A stretch of 64,000 nucleotides of DNA from Hymenobacter glacieicola (GCF_014640315.1 NZ_BMGS01000002.1:283313-347312), one strand, 5' to 3'; positions 52,622 to 61,740 are shown, counted from the stretch's first letter. Translations and numbers: made by a program. The notes: a model not told the origin generated them from the sequence alone.

Positions 52622-53746
52622 GTGGCTGATCCTAGTGCTGGCATTTCCCTACCTCACCCCAGCAAAACGTATTTACCCGCCTTCACGGGTGTTCGGGCCC
52701 TGGCTGCGTATCTGGTGTTTCTGCACCACTTCAACCCTTTCCATAACAACCCCGAGTGGCCCCGGCTTCACGCCTGGATTCTGGAGTTCCACGTGGGAGT
52801 GCCCATCTTTTTCGTCCTGAGTGGCTTTCTGATTACCCTGCGCTATGGTCAACAGGATTTCAATGAGCCGGGGAAATGGAGCCAGTACATGCGCCGCCGC
52901 CTCGCGCGCATCTATCCGCTGTATTTCCTGCTGAGCCTGGCTACCTACTACGCCTTTTGGCGGGCCCAGCACTTTCTGCCGCATCATTTCCTCTTCAGCC
53001 TCACGCTTACGCAGGCCTTTTTTTCTGATGCTAAGTATGCCGGAATTGCCCAGGCCTGGTCATTGACCGTGGAGGAAAGCTTTTACCTGACGGCGCCGTT
53101 GGCCTTTTGGCTGTTGCGTCGCCGCGTGCCATTGTGGGTCCAGCCGTTTGCGTTGCTGGCCCTGGGTTGCGGCCTGGTACTGGCACTTAGCCCCGTAACC
53201 AGTCAGCTTTGGGGCTTTTTTGGCTCGTTTCGGCTGATGCTGCTCTTTTCCTTTTTTGGCCGGTGCTTTGAGTTTTATGCCGGTATGCAACTGGCGCGCT
53301 GGTACCAGCAGGGCCGTCTGCGCCGCTACCGCCTGCCGGGCTTGCTTACCCTGGTTGGCAGCGCCGTGATGATAGCTGCCGTCAGTGGAATGGTCTGGAC
53401 CAAAGGAGGCTATACCTACGGGCAGGAGCACGCCTTTGGTGTTGCGCTTAATAACGTTGCCCTGCCCGGGGGCATCATGATGTTCTTTGCCGGCCTGCTC
53501 ACGGAGCGCACCTGGCTCCAACGCCTACTCTCCACTAGGCTTTTCAGTGTGCTAGGGAAAAGCTCCTATGCTTTCTACCTGATTCATCTGGGCTCAGTGC
53601 GTGATTGGCTGGCTCTGCACTTCACCTCGCACAATGGAATCTTGTTTATTGGGTTGAACCTGCTGGCCATTGTGCTACATTATGCGTTAGAAGAGCCCTT
53701 AAACCGTTTCTTCCGCCCCGCGCCCATTGTAGCCGCAGGCCACTAA
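52622..53746 (+). CDS. Acyltransferase 3 (OafA/YrhL-like) membrane protein
   Basis: The 374-residue protein begins at GTG 52622 (no ATG is in frame until well inside the first membrane region). It has about ten membrane helices and the family motifs: AFTGVRALAAYLVFLHHFNPF with the catalytic His pair, VPIFFVLSGFLITLRYG, RRRLARIYPLYFLL and QAWSLTVEESFYLTAPL. Such proteins transfer acyl groups onto extracytoplasmic glycans or lipids (for example O-acetylation of polysaccharides). The target is unknown. A small lipoprotein gene follows 30 bp downstream and may be co-transcribed. Confidence 0.92.
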   Translation: MADPSAGISLPHPSKTYLPAFTGVRALAAYLVFLHHFNPFHNNPEWPRLHAWILEFHVGVPIFFVLSGFLITLRYGQQDFNEPGKWSQYMRRRLARIYPLYFLLSLATYYAFWRAQHFLPHHFLFSLTLTQAFFSDAKYAGIAQAWSLTVEESFYLTAPLAFWLLRRRVPLWVQPFALLALGCGLVLALSPVTSQLWGFFGSFRLMLLFSFFGRCFEFYAGMQLARWYQQGRLRRYRLPGLLTLVGSAVMIAAVSGMVWTKGGYTYGQEHAFGVALNNVALPGGIMMFFAGLLTERTWLQRLLSTRLFSVLGKSSYAFYLIHLGSVRDWLALHFTSHNGILFIGLNLLAIVLHYALEEPLNRFFRPAPIVAAGH

Positions 53747-53776
53747 CTTCCTGTGCCCTATTCTGTTCCTTCCCCC

Positions 53777-53959
53777 ATGCTGATTCCCCGTTTACTCCTT
53801 CTATTCTGTTCGGGGCTGCTATTATCGGCGTGTACGCTGGCCCCGCATTCGTACCGGGGCCGCACCCTTAACCCCGACCGGGAAATGGCTGCGCCAGCAA
53901 TGCGCCCCACTGACTCACTGGCAACGCCCGCTGATTCCGTACCTGACCCTCGTCCTTAA
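53777..53959 (+). CDS. Very small lipoprotein
   Basis: The 60-residue protein starts at ATG 53777 with a lipoprotein signal (MLIPRLLLLFCSGLLLSAC, lipidated Cys19). The mature ~41 residues (TLAPHSYRGRTLNPDREMAA, then a Pro/Asp-rich tail) are polar and probably disordered. No family is recognised. Its closeness to the acyltransferase gene suggests the same transcript, ending at the terminator just past its stop. Confidence 0.65.
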   Translation: MLIPRLLLLFCSGLLLSACTLAPHSYRGRTLNPDREMAAPAMRPTDSLATPADSVPDPRP

Positions 53960-54001
53960 ATCAAAAGGCCACCCCATTTCTAGGGCGGCCTTTTGATTTA
54001 A
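53956..54001. terminator. Bidirectional terminator between the small lipoprotein gene and ftsZ
   Basis: TTAAATCAAAAGGCC (53956-53970) pairs perfectly with GGCCTTTTGATTTAA (53987-54001). It overlaps the lipoprotein stop codon and lies 16 bp from the ftsZ stop. Confidence 0.9.
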
Positions 54002-54016
54002 GGTCTGCATGCTTAA

Positions 54017-55540
54017 TTAGTCCACATTATCGTGCAGGAAGCGGTTGTCGCCCAGCAGTTCGTTGTCATCCGACAGATTAAAACGGCTGATATTCTCCTC
54101 CGAAGAAGGCACAACGTTCTCCAGCTTTACCTGGCGGCGCAGGTAAGCCGGCGTTTCCAGCTGGTCCTTGATAGCATCGTTGGTTAGCCCGTTGCTGAGT
54201 GCCTGCAGACGCTGACGACGCTCCTCAGCCCGTGCATCCAGCGACGGGCGCGGCAACGCGTGGTGCGTAATCGCTGACGGGGAAGCCGGGGCTGGAGCCG
54301 TAGCTTGCTGCTGGTAGAGCACGGGCTCGGGCGCTGGCGCCGAAGGAGCGGCCACTACCGGCGGCACGTAGCCCACGGGAGCCGGCGAGGTTTCCAGATC
54401 AAACTTTACCGGCTGGGGCTCCGGGGTAACCGGCACGGGCGAACCAAACGTAGGCACCACCGGCGCTTCCTGACGGTCTTTGTCGAAGATATTGATCTGC
54501 GGGTCCGGCTGCGTGCTAGCCATGGATTCCGACTCGCTGCTGCTACGGGCTATTACGTTGGTAATGTTGTGCGCGTCGCGGGCAAATCCAGTGGCAATAA
54601 CCGTTACCCGGATGCTCTGCCCCAGGGTAGGATCAATGCCGTGCCCGAAGATTACTTCGGCGTTCTGACCCGCCTTGTCCTGGATGTACTCGGTGATTTC
54701 CGTGAGTTCATCCATTTCCAGCTCGGCCTGGTCGCCGGACATAATGCTGAGCAGAATCTTCTGGGCCCCGTGAATATCGGTGTTGTTGAGCAGCGGCGAG
54801 GCCAGCGCTTCTTCGGCCGAGCGCTTGGCACGGTTCTCCCCTTCCGTGATGCTGCTACCCATTACGGCCGCGCCCGAGTCCTTCATGACGGTTTTCACGT
54901 CTTCAAAGTCCACGTTTACATCAGCCGTCACGGTAATGATTTCCGCAATGGATTTGGCGGCCGTGCTCAGCACGTTATCGGCCTTGGCGAAAGCCGAGCG
55001 GATGGGCAGGTTGCCGTAAATCTCCCGGAGCTTGTCGTTAAGAATTACCAGCACCGTATCACAGTTGTCGCTCAGCTCTTTGATGCCGTGCTCCGCCTGC
55101 TGACGCTTTTTCTTTCCTTCGAACATGAAGGGCGCCGTCACGATACCCACTGTGAGGATGCCCAACTCCTTGGCTACTTTGGCAATAACAGGAGCCGCGC
55201 CGGTACCCGTACCGCCGCCCATACCCGCGGTAATAAACACCATTTTGGTGCCATTGCTCAGCAGCTCCCGGATTTGCTCCCGGCTTTCAATGGCGGCCTG
55301 CTTGCCCCGCTCCGGATTGGCTCCAGCGCCAAGTCCTTCGGTTAGGTCGGCACCAATTTGCAGCCGATTGGGCACCGTTGAGGAGGCCAAGGCCTGCTTA
55401 TCGGTGTTGCAAATGACGAACTCCACGTCTTTGATGCCCTGGCTGAACATGTGGTTCACGGCGTTGGAGCCGCCTCCCCCCACGCCAATCACCTTGATGA
55501 TGGACTTAGACTGGGCCGGAATATCGAAAGTAAAATTCAT
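54017..55540 (-). CDS. ftsZ: Cell division GTPase FtsZ
   Basis: The start is placed at ATG 55540 (MNFTFDIPAQSKSIIKVIGV), because upstream in-frame codons run through the octamer-repeat hairpin. The 507-residue protein has the tubulin-like GTPase: IGVGGGGSNAVNHM and the signature GGGTGTGAAPV. After the core (to about residue 330) comes a long Pro/Ala-rich linker. The conserved C-terminal peptide that binds FtsA appears as LETPAYLRRQ (about 35 residues before the end), followed by an unusual extension ending GDNRFLHDNVD. Last gene of the dcw cluster here. Confidence 0.96.
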   Translation of the reverse strand: MNFTFDIPAQSKSIIKVIGVGGGGSNAVNHMFSQGIKDVEFVICNTDKQALASSTVPNRLQIGADLTEGLGAGANPERGKQAAIESREQIRELLSNGTKMVFITAGMGGGTGTGAAPVIAKVAKELGILTVGIVTAPFMFEGKKKRQQAEHGIKELSDNCDTVLVILNDKLREIYGNLPIRSAFAKADNVLSTAAKSIAEIITVTADVNVDFEDVKTVMKDSGAAVMGSSITEGENRAKRSAEEALASPLLNNTDIHGAQKILLSIMSGDQAELEMDELTEITEYIQDKAGQNAEVIFGHGIDPTLGQSIRVTVIATGFARDAHNITNVIARSSSESESMASTQPDPQINIFDKDRQEAPVVPTFGSPVPVTPEPQPVKFDLETSPAPVGYVPPVVAAPSAPAPEPVLYQQQATAPAPASPSAITHHALPRPSLDARAEERRQRLQALSNGLTNDAIKDQLETPAYLRRQVKLENVVPSSEENISRFNLSDDNELLGDNRFLHDNVD

Positions 55541-55547
55541 GAGTGAA

Positions 55548-55647
55548 GGTCTTAGGGCCTTGGGGACTTGGGGTCTTGGTGGTGGGTACTTGCAGCCTGA
55601 ATTTCCTCTATGAGAAAGGAAAACCAAGACCTCAAGTCCCTAAGACC
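55548..55647. repeat. Inverted arrays of an 8-bp repeat at the ftsA-ftsZ junction
   Basis: Four consecutive octamers of consensus GGNCTTRG fill 55548-55579. Three octamers of the reverse complement (such as CCAAGACC and CTAAGACC) fill 55624-55647. In the ftsZ leader transcript the two arrays would pair into a hairpin ending 8 nt before the ftsZ start codon. Confidence 0.8.
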
Positions 55648-55655
55648 CCCATCAC

Positions 55656-57053
55656 CTAATATTGCTTGTCGTCGAAGTCATCAATGAGCAGCCCTTTGGT
55701 GCGGCTGATGATCTTCTGGAAAAAGTCGCCGGCTCCCGACGATTTTTTAGTTTGCTCCGGCGTTGGCTGGGGAGCGGGTTGGGGCGCCGGCTGCTGAGCA
55801 ACGGGCTGGGGCGCCGGAGCCGGCGTAGCGCGCACCTCGGGGGCAGTCCGGTAGTAGTTCTGTTCGGGCTCCTCGTAGCCGCGCTGGGCCACCCGATCGT
55901 CGATAGAGCGGTAGCCGGCCAGCACGAGGCCCACCGTAGTAGCGTACATTGGCGACTTAACGGCCTCAATCTTGCTCTTGCCTAGGTGTTCGTTGGGGTA
56001 GCCGATGCGGGTATCCATACCCGTTACATACTCCGCCAGCTGCACCAGGTTCTGGAGCTGGGAGCCGCCACCGGTCAGCACGATGCCCGCGGCCAGCTTA
56101 TCCTGGAAGCCCAGGCGCTGGATTTCGGCGTACACCAGCTCAATGATTTCCTCCATCCGGGCCTCAATGATGTAGGCCAGGTTTTTCAGGGAAATTTCTT
56201 TAGGGGCTCGGTCGCGCAGACCCGGAATGCTTACGATTTCGTATTCGGAAGCTTCCTCGGCAATGGCTTTACCGAACTTCACTTTCAGCTGTTCAGCCTG
56301 GTTTTGCATTACCAGGCAGCCCTGCTTGATGTCGGAGGTGATGATGTTGCCACCGAAGGGGAGCACCGCCGCGTGCCGAATGATACCGTCCTTGAAGATA
56401 GCCAGGTCAGTGGTGCCGCCGCCAATATCAATCAGGGCCACACCGGCTTCCTTTTCCTCATCGCTCAACACGGACATGCTGGACGCCAGCGGCTCCAGAA
56501 TAAGGTTGTCGATTTCCAGCCCGGCCTTGGTTACGCACTTGTTGATGTTGTTGATGGCTGTGCTCTGGGCCGTGATAATGTGGAAGTTACCCTCCAGGCG
56601 CACGCCCGACATGCCCACCGGGTCCAGAATACCCTCCTCGTAATCCACCTTGTAGTCCTGGGGCATTACGTGGATGATTTCGGAGCCGGGCGGGGTTACC
56701 AGCCGGTACATGTCGTTGGTCAGCCGGTTGACGTCGTCCAGCGTGATTTCATTGTCGGCTGAAGCCCGGGTGATGCTACCGTTGTGCTGCAGGCTCTTGA
56801 TGTGCTGGCCGGCAATACCCACGTTCACTACCCCAATATTGATGCCCGACTGTTCCTCAGCCTGACGGATAGCCTTTTTAATGGCGTCCACCGTCTTGTC
56901 GATGTTCGATACGATGCCCCGCACAACACCCTCCGACACGGCTTTACCCATGCCCAAAATTTCGAGCTTGCCAAACTCGTTCTTGCGCCCCACGAGGGCG
57001 CAGATTTTGGTAGTGCCGATATCGAGGCCGACTACAATCTTATCGTGTTGCAT
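55656..57053 (-). CDS. ftsA: Cell division protein FtsA
   Basis: The 465-residue actin-like protein links FtsZ to the membrane. ATPase motifs are VVGLDIGTTKICALVG at the N-terminus, ALIDIGGGTTDLAIF for phosphate 2 and AGIVLTGGGSQL for the adenosine region. A Pro/Gln/Ala-rich linker (about 395-435) leads to the amphipathic membrane-targeting helix FFQKIISRTKGLLIDDFDD at the C-terminus. Start at ATG 57053 (MQHDKIVVGL), 84 bp after ftsQ's stop. It acts at the division septum. Confidence 0.96.
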   Translation of the reverse strand: MQHDKIVVGLDIGTTKICALVGRKNEFGKLEILGMGKAVSEGVVRGIVSNIDKTVDAIKKAIRQAEEQSGINIGVVNVGIAGQHIKSLQHNGSITRASADNEITLDDVNRLTNDMYRLVTPPGSEIIHVMPQDYKVDYEEGILDPVGMSGVRLEGNFHIITAQSTAINNINKCVTKAGLEIDNLILEPLASSMSVLSDEEKEAGVALIDIGGGTTDLAIFKDGIIRHAAVLPFGGNIITSDIKQGCLVMQNQAEQLKVKFGKAIAEEASEYEIVSIPGLRDRAPKEISLKNLAYIIEARMEEIIELVYAEIQRLGFQDKLAAGIVLTGGGSQLQNLVQLAEYVTGMDTRIGYPNEHLGKSKIEAVKSPMYATTVGLVLAGYRSIDDRVAQRGYEEPEQNYYRTAPEVRATPAPAPQPVAQQPAPQPAPQPTPEQTKKSSGAGDFFQKIISRTKGLLIDDFDDKQY

Positions 57054-57137
57054 GGGAGGGAAAGCGAGAGAGTTGCGGTTGGTTGCAGGTAAGTGGCCAC
57101 CTAATGCGCTATAAGGTAGCGTTTTAGGCGGATAATT

Positions 57138-57902
57138 TTATTCGCAGATGATTTGGTCCTTGAACTCGACATTGACCCGGTGGTAGGTATCCCAGCCGAG
57201 AACAGGCGGAATTTGACGGTAAAATACCATCAGTTTCGCAAATTTTTCTGAAATATTCTCAGGAAAGCCAAATTCGATACGTTGGTCGCCTACTTGCTGG
57301 GTAAACGAGAGCTTGCCGTTGGCGCCTACAAAGACCTCCGCGACCTGGGCGCGCCAGAACGGCTTTTCATCGATGTAGCGCAAAAATTCCAGGTAGCGCT
57401 GGCCCGTGCTGTCCTGGAAAAAGCCGGCCGATAGGGGCTGACCATTCAGCCGGGAAATGGGCACTACCCGGGCCGTAAACAGCGGCGACAGGGGTAGGCG
57501 GTGGCCATCGGCATCCAGGTAGCTGTCTTGCCGGGAGTCGCTGTGCACGAGGCGGGCAATCGGGCGGTTCTGCCGCACATCCGCGTGCAGATTGCCGGCC
57601 AGGTCGCGGTACACTTGGGCCTCCTTGACAAAGCTATGGGCTTTCAGGCGGGCCTCCAGGTCCTTTAAGTCAACGTCGGCGGGGTCGGCGCCCTCTAGGC
57701 GGTCCTCGCCGTGGCGGGAAAGCAAATTGGCCACTTCCCGCTCGCTGATAAAGAAGTTGTTGAACTCGTTGCTAATGGACACGATAACCCCGCCCACGGG
57801 CCGGTGGGCCTGGCGCACTGCGGCAAACGCACCTAGGCCCAGCAGCAGCAGCAGGCAGGCCGTGGCAAACAGCAGGTTATTGGCTTTACGCTTCAGCTCC
57901 AT
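57138..57902 (-). CDS. ftsQ: Cell division protein FtsQ/DivIB
   Basis: The 254-residue bitopic protein has an N-terminal membrane helix (LLFATACLLLLLGLGAFAAV) and a periplasmic part with the POTRA-like region (GVIVSISNEFNNFFISEREV, then DLKDLEARLKAHSFVKEAQV) typical of FtsQ. It overlaps the murC reading frame by 17 bp at the start, which suggests translational coupling. Divergent from E. coli FtsQ in sequence, it is identified by topology and by its position between murC and ftsA. Confidence 0.88.
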   Translation of the reverse strand: MELKRKANNLLFATACLLLLLGLGAFAAVRQAHRPVGGVIVSISNEFNNFFISEREVANLLSRHGEDRLEGADPADVDLKDLEARLKAHSFVKEAQVYRDLAGNLHADVRQNRPIARLVHSDSRQDSYLDADGHRLPLSPLFTARVVPISRLNGQPLSAGFFQDSTGQRYLEFLRYIDEKPFWRAQVAEVFVGANGKLSFTQQVGDQRIEFGFPENISEKFAKLMVFYRQIPPVLGWDTYHRVNVEFKDQIICE

Positions 57903-59328
57903 TCCAACGAATGTTCAAAATATTCTTTAATCGAGGCACCAACTGATCGATATCCCCGGCCCCGACTGTGGCTAATACGTCAAAATTGGCATTGGTTTCG
58001 GCGTTGCGCAAAATTTCTTCTTTGGTCTGCAATGATTTTTCGGTTGCAGTTATTTGGGATAATATTAATTCCGACGTGACGCCGGGCATGGGTAGCTCCC
58101 GGGCCGGGTAGATGGCAAGCAATACTACCTCATCGGCAATGCTCAGACTTTCAGCGAATCCGGGGGCGAAGTCGCGGGTGCGGCTGAACAGATGGGGCTG
58201 GAATACTACCCGCAGCCGCCGACCGGGGTATAAGGTGCGTAGGGAACGAAGAAAGGCCTCAATTTCGCGTGGATGGTGGGCATAATCGTCCACGTACACG
58301 TTGGGCTGCTCGGGGCTGCCGGCCGTTACAATAAACTCGAAGCGACGTTTCACGCCCCGGTAAGCCGCCACGGCCGCACGCAACTGCTCCGGCGTAAGGC
58401 CATAGGCCTGCGCTACGCAGGCAGCGGCCAGCATATTCTCCACATTGTGGTGGCCCGGCACGGCTAGTTCCAGCGCGCTAACATCTCCGTGCGGACCGTG
58501 CAAGGCAAAGCGGAAGGTGTGGCCCTGGGCCGTGATGCGGTCGGCGTATAATTCCGGGCCTTGCTCTGGCGAGAGGCCGTAGCGAATTACCCGCACGCCA
58601 ACCGGGGCAGCGGCCGCCACGCTCGGGTCGGCGGTGTGGTTGATGATGAGGGTTCCACCGGGCTGAATTTGCCCCACGAACTGCCGGAAGGAGTCCACCA
58701 GCGCGTCCTTATGCCCGTAAATGTCGAGGTGGTCGGCGTCTGTGCTGGTCACAATGGCTACCGTCGGGAACAGGGTCAGAAAGCTCCGGTCGTACTCATC
58801 AGCTTCTACCACTACGGGCGTGGTTTCGGCGGGCGCAGTAGCCGGCGGCAGCAGTAGGTTAGAACCCAGATTCACGGCAATGCCGCCCAGAAAGGCCGCG
58901 CAGGGCACGCCAGCGTGGTGGAGCAGGTGGGCCACCATGCTGCTGGTCGTAGTCTTGCCATGAGTGCCCGCTACGGCAATGGTGGGGCGTCCCTGGGTAA
59001 GAAGCCCCAGCACCTGGCTGCGCTTGCGGATGTCGTAGCCCTGCTCCCGCAACCAAGCCCACTCCTGATGATTCTGGGGAATAGCCGGGGTGAGAATTAC
59101 CAAGACCTGCGCGCGATTTTGGCGCACTTCGGCGGGAATATTGGCCACGGCATCCTCGTAGTGAATCGCAATGCCTTCCGCGGCCAGAGCCTCAGTCAGG
59201 GGCGTTACCGTTTTGTCGTAGCCGCTTACGGAGTGGCCGTTGGCTTTAAACCACCGAGCCAGGGCCGACATACCAATGCCGCCAATGCCGAGAAAGAAGA
59301 CGTGGGGAAAAGCTGCTACCGGATTCAC
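57886..59328 (-). CDS. murC: UDP-N-acetylmuramate-L-alanine ligase
   Basis: The 480-residue cytoplasmic enzyme adds L-Ala to UDP-MurNAc. FFLGIGGIGMSALARWF at the N-terminus is the UDP-binding region, GTHGKTTTSSMVAHLL the ATP loop, VVEADEYDRSFL the Mur ligase centre, and DDYAHHPREIEAFL and RRLRVVFQPHLFSRTRDF the C-terminal domain. Length is normal. It ends within ftsQ's start region and begins 12 bp after the murG stop, so the genes are tightly packed in one transcript. Confidence 0.96.
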   Translation of the reverse strand: MNPVAAFPHVFFLGIGGIGMSALARWFKANGHSVSGYDKTVTPLTEALAAEGIAIHYEDAVANIPAEVRQNRAQVLVILTPAIPQNHQEWAWLREQGYDIRKRSQVLGLLTQGRPTIAVAGTHGKTTTSSMVAHLLHHAGVPCAAFLGGIAVNLGSNLLLPPATAPAETTPVVVEADEYDRSFLTLFPTVAIVTSTDADHLDIYGHKDALVDSFRQFVGQIQPGGTLIINHTADPSVAAAAPVGVRVIRYGLSPEQGPELYADRITAQGHTFRFALHGPHGDVSALELAVPGHHNVENMLAAACVAQAYGLTPEQLRAAVAAYRGVKRRFEFIVTAGSPEQPNVYVDDYAHHPREIEAFLRSLRTLYPGRRLRVVFQPHLFSRTRDFAPGFAESLSIADEVVLLAIYPARELPMPGVTSELILSQITATEKSLQTKEEILRNAETNANFDVLATVGAGDIDQLVPRLKNILNIRWNGAEA

Positions 59329-59340
59329 AACGGCCGTGGA

Positions 59341-60456
59341 TTAAAGCGTAGGTGATGAAGAATTCTTGCGCTGGCCGATCAGCGTCAGCAGCTCATCCAC
59401 AATGGTAGTGGTGGCGTGGGGGTAGGCCATCTGGCGGGCATTACGGCTTAGCTCAGCTAAGCGGCTGGGGTTAGCCAGCAGGCTAAAAGCTTCGTCGTAG
59501 AGCCGTAGGGTAGCTTCCGCGTCGGGTACCAGCAGCGCCGCGTGGCGCTGCACCAAGGCCAAGGCGTTTTTGGTTTGGTGGTCTTCAGCCACGTTGGGCG
59601 AGGGCACCAGGATGCTCGGCTTGCCCGTGAGGCACAGCTCGGACACTGACAGCGCCCCGGCCCGGCTGATTACGACGTCGGCCGCGGCGTAGGCCAAGTC
59701 CATGCGGCGCACAAACTCCAGGGCCTGCAGGTTGTGCGCGGCGAAGGGCGCGGCCTGCTCCTGGGCCGTCGGGAAATATGCCTTACCGGTTTGCCAGAGT
59801 AGCTGCACGCCTGCTGCTTGGAGCCGTGGTAGCGCTGCCGCCGTGGCGTGGTTGAGCGTGCGGGCCCCCAGGCTGCCTCCTATTACCAGTACTACCGGCC
59901 GGTCCGGAGTTAGGCCGAAGAAGTTGAGGGCTTCAGCCCGCTGCCCGCCCGCAATTTCGGTGCGGACAGGGTTGCCGGTGAGCACCAGCTTTTCGGCCGG
60001 AAAAAACTTTTCCATGCCCTTATAAGCTACGCAGATGCGCGCCACTCGACGAGCCAGCAGTTTGTTCACGAGGCCCGCGTATGAGTTCTGCTCCTGAATA
60101 AGGGCCGGAATACCGCGGGAGGTAGCAGCCAGCAGCACCGGAGCCGAGGCGTACCCTCCTACCCCAACGACGGCATCGGGCCGAAACTTCTCGATGAGCT
60201 TGCCAGCTTTGCGCACGGCGCGCATTACCCGAATGGGAAACAGCAGGTTCTGGGGCGAGAGGCTGCGCTGCAGGCCCGTAATATCCAGCCCTACAATTTC
60301 GTAGCCAGCCTCCGGCACGCGCGTCATTTCCATGCGGCCGTTGGCGCCCACAAACAGGATTTCCGCTTCCGGATGCCGACGGCGCACTTCGTTGGCAATG
60401 GCTACGGCCGGAAAAATGTGGCCGCCGGTGCCGCCGCCACTGATAATTAACTTCAT
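59341..60456 (-). CDS. murG: UDP-GlcNAc-undecaprenyl-pyrophosphoryl-MurNAc-pentapeptide transferase MurG
   Basis: The 371-residue peripheral membrane glycosyltransferase makes lipid II from lipid I. ISGGGTGGHIFPAVAIANEV is the N-terminal G-loop, DAVVGVGGYASAPVL and EQNSYAGLVNKLLARR the lipid I side, and VISRAGALSVSELCLTGKPS plus PSPNVAEDHQTKNALAL the UDP-GlcNAc binding region. Standard length. It lies between ftsW and murC, 33 bp downstream of ftsW. Confidence 0.96.
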   Translation of the reverse strand: MKLIISGGGTGGHIFPAVAIANEVRRRHPEAEILFVGANGRMEMTRVPEAGYEIVGLDITGLQRSLSPQNLLFPIRVMRAVRKAGKLIEKFRPDAVVGVGGYASAPVLLAATSRGIPALIQEQNSYAGLVNKLLARRVARICVAYKGMEKFFPAEKLVLTGNPVRTEIAGGQRAEALNFFGLTPDRPVVLVIGGSLGARTLNHATAAALPRLQAAGVQLLWQTGKAYFPTAQEQAAPFAAHNLQALEFVRRMDLAYAAADVVISRAGALSVSELCLTGKPSILVPSPNVAEDHQTKNALALVQRHAALLVPDAEATLRLYDEAFSLLANPSRLAELSRNARQMAYPHATTTIVDELLTLIGQRKNSSSPTL

Positions 60457-60489
60457 GTGTAAGCTCTTAGCTACTAGGCCACGCCGCCG

Positions 60490-61668
60490 TTATGCGTACT
60501 GGGATACCCGGGGAATACGGGCGGTATCGGCCGGCTCGCCCACCATCGGGCGGATTTCCCGCTCGCCCCGGCTCACGGCCAGAATAATCCCGATACTGAT
60601 ACCCGTGAAAATAAGCGAGGTGCCGCCCATGCTCAGCAAGGGTAGCGGCAGGCCGGTAATGGGACCCAGCCCCACGGCCACGCCCATATTTACCATGGCC
60701 TGCAGCACCAGGCTAAAGCTCAGCCCCGCCGATAGCAGCCCCCCGAAGGCGCCGTAGCTGTTTATCACCGTTTTCAGCCCCCGGTACAGAAAGGCTAGGT
60801 AGAGAAACACTACAATGGCCCCGCCAAACAAGCCGTACTCCTCAATGATGATGGCGAAGATAAAGTCGGAGTATGGGTGAGGCATGATGTTGCGCTCCGT
60901 GCTTTTGCCCGGGCCTTTGCCGAACAGGCCGCCTGTGGCTTCAGCAATATAGGCGTGCTCCAGCTGAAAGGGCACTGGCTTGCTCGAGTCAGTAAAGCTC
61001 TCGATGCGGGACTTCACTGTGCCCCAGCGCTGGCCGACCGTCAGGGCTACCCCACCCAGGCTCATTACAATTACCACGGTTAATAGCATGTGCTTGATGG
61101 GCACTCGACCGATAAACATCAGTAGCAGGCAGGTAGTAAAAAGCAGTAAAGCCGTGGAGGCATTCGACAAAATGATCAGCCCGCAAATAACACCTACCCA
61201 GATAATTACGGGTAACAGGGTCGTTTTGAAGTCCTCTACATGCTGCTGGCGGCGGCTTAACATGGAGGCTAAGTGGGAAATCAGGGCCAGCTTGGCTAAG
61301 TCCGAGGGCTGAAACGTCTGGTTGATAACCGGAATGGTCAGCCAGCGGGAGGCCCCGTTTACCTCACCTCCCATGATGTAGGTGAAAATTAGCAGGGGCA
61401 CTGAAATGAGCAGGGCATAAAGCGACAGGCGCGAGTAGTAGCGGTAGTCGATGCGGTGGGCCAGCCACATGAAAAACAGACCCACGAAAATCAGGCTGGT
61501 GTGCTTGAACAGGAAATACTCCGTGTTGCCGCCCATTTTCTTGTAGGCCAGCGTACCCGTAGCCGAGTACACTACCGCAATAGAAATAAAGGAAAATAAC
61601 AGCACGATGCCCCACAGCACGGGGTCACCCTTCAGGTTTTGCCGTAGCCAATTGGTAATGGGTTCCAT
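60490..61668 (-). CDS. ftsW: Peptidoglycan glycosyltransferase FtsW (SEDS family)
   Basis: The 392-residue protein has about ten membrane helices. SEDS motifs are visible: AHRIDYRYYSRLSLYALL near the start, GASRWLTIPVINQTFQPSDLAKLALI with the conserved WL-(I/V)P and QPSDLAK elements, HPYSDFIFAIIIEEYGLFGG with the catalytic Asp region, and GLGPITGLPLPLLSMGGTSL. It polymerises lipid II at the septum together with a class B PBP. Its start (ATG 61668) is preceded, 2 bp upstream, by three 8-bp repeats. Confidence 0.95.
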   Translation of the reverse strand: MEPITNWLRQNLKGDPVLWGIVLLFSFISIAVVYSATGTLAYKKMGGNTEYFLFKHTSLIFVGLFFMWLAHRIDYRYYSRLSLYALLISVPLLIFTYIMGGEVNGASRWLTIPVINQTFQPSDLAKLALISHLASMLSRRQQHVEDFKTTLLPVIIWVGVICGLIILSNASTALLLFTTCLLLMFIGRVPIKHMLLTVVIVMSLGGVALTVGQRWGTVKSRIESFTDSSKPVPFQLEHAYIAEATGGLFGKGPGKSTERNIMPHPYSDFIFAIIIEEYGLFGGAIVVFLYLAFLYRGLKTVINSYGAFGGLLSAGLSFSLVLQAMVNMGVAVGLGPITGLPLPLLSMGGTSLIFTGISIGIILAVSRGEREIRPMVGEPADTARIPRVSQYA

Positions 61669-61670
61669 AC

Positions 61671-61694
61671 GGTGAAGAGGTGAGAAGGTGAAAC
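61671..61694. repeat. Three tandem 8-bp repeats just upstream of ftsW
   Basis: GGTGAAGA, GGTGAGAA and GGTGAAAC follow each other without interruption. On the ftsW coding strand they read as TCACC octamers in the 5' leader, ending 2 bp before the start codon. Confidence 0.75.
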
Positions 61695-61740
61695 AGGAAA
61701 GTGCAAACGCGAATGGAAGGCAGGCGCCGGAACAAGTCGG

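Noticed and set aside
54305..55345. Long open frame (346 codons) on the plus strand inside ftsZ
   Set aside because: It is antisense to ftsZ, has His/Gly/Arg-rich low-information composition, and no domain is visible. GC-rich codon use keeps the opposite strand open.
57054..57137. Octamer repeats upstream of ftsA
   Set aside because: The spacer is GA-rich in places but does not keep an 8-bp period, so it was not counted with the other sites.
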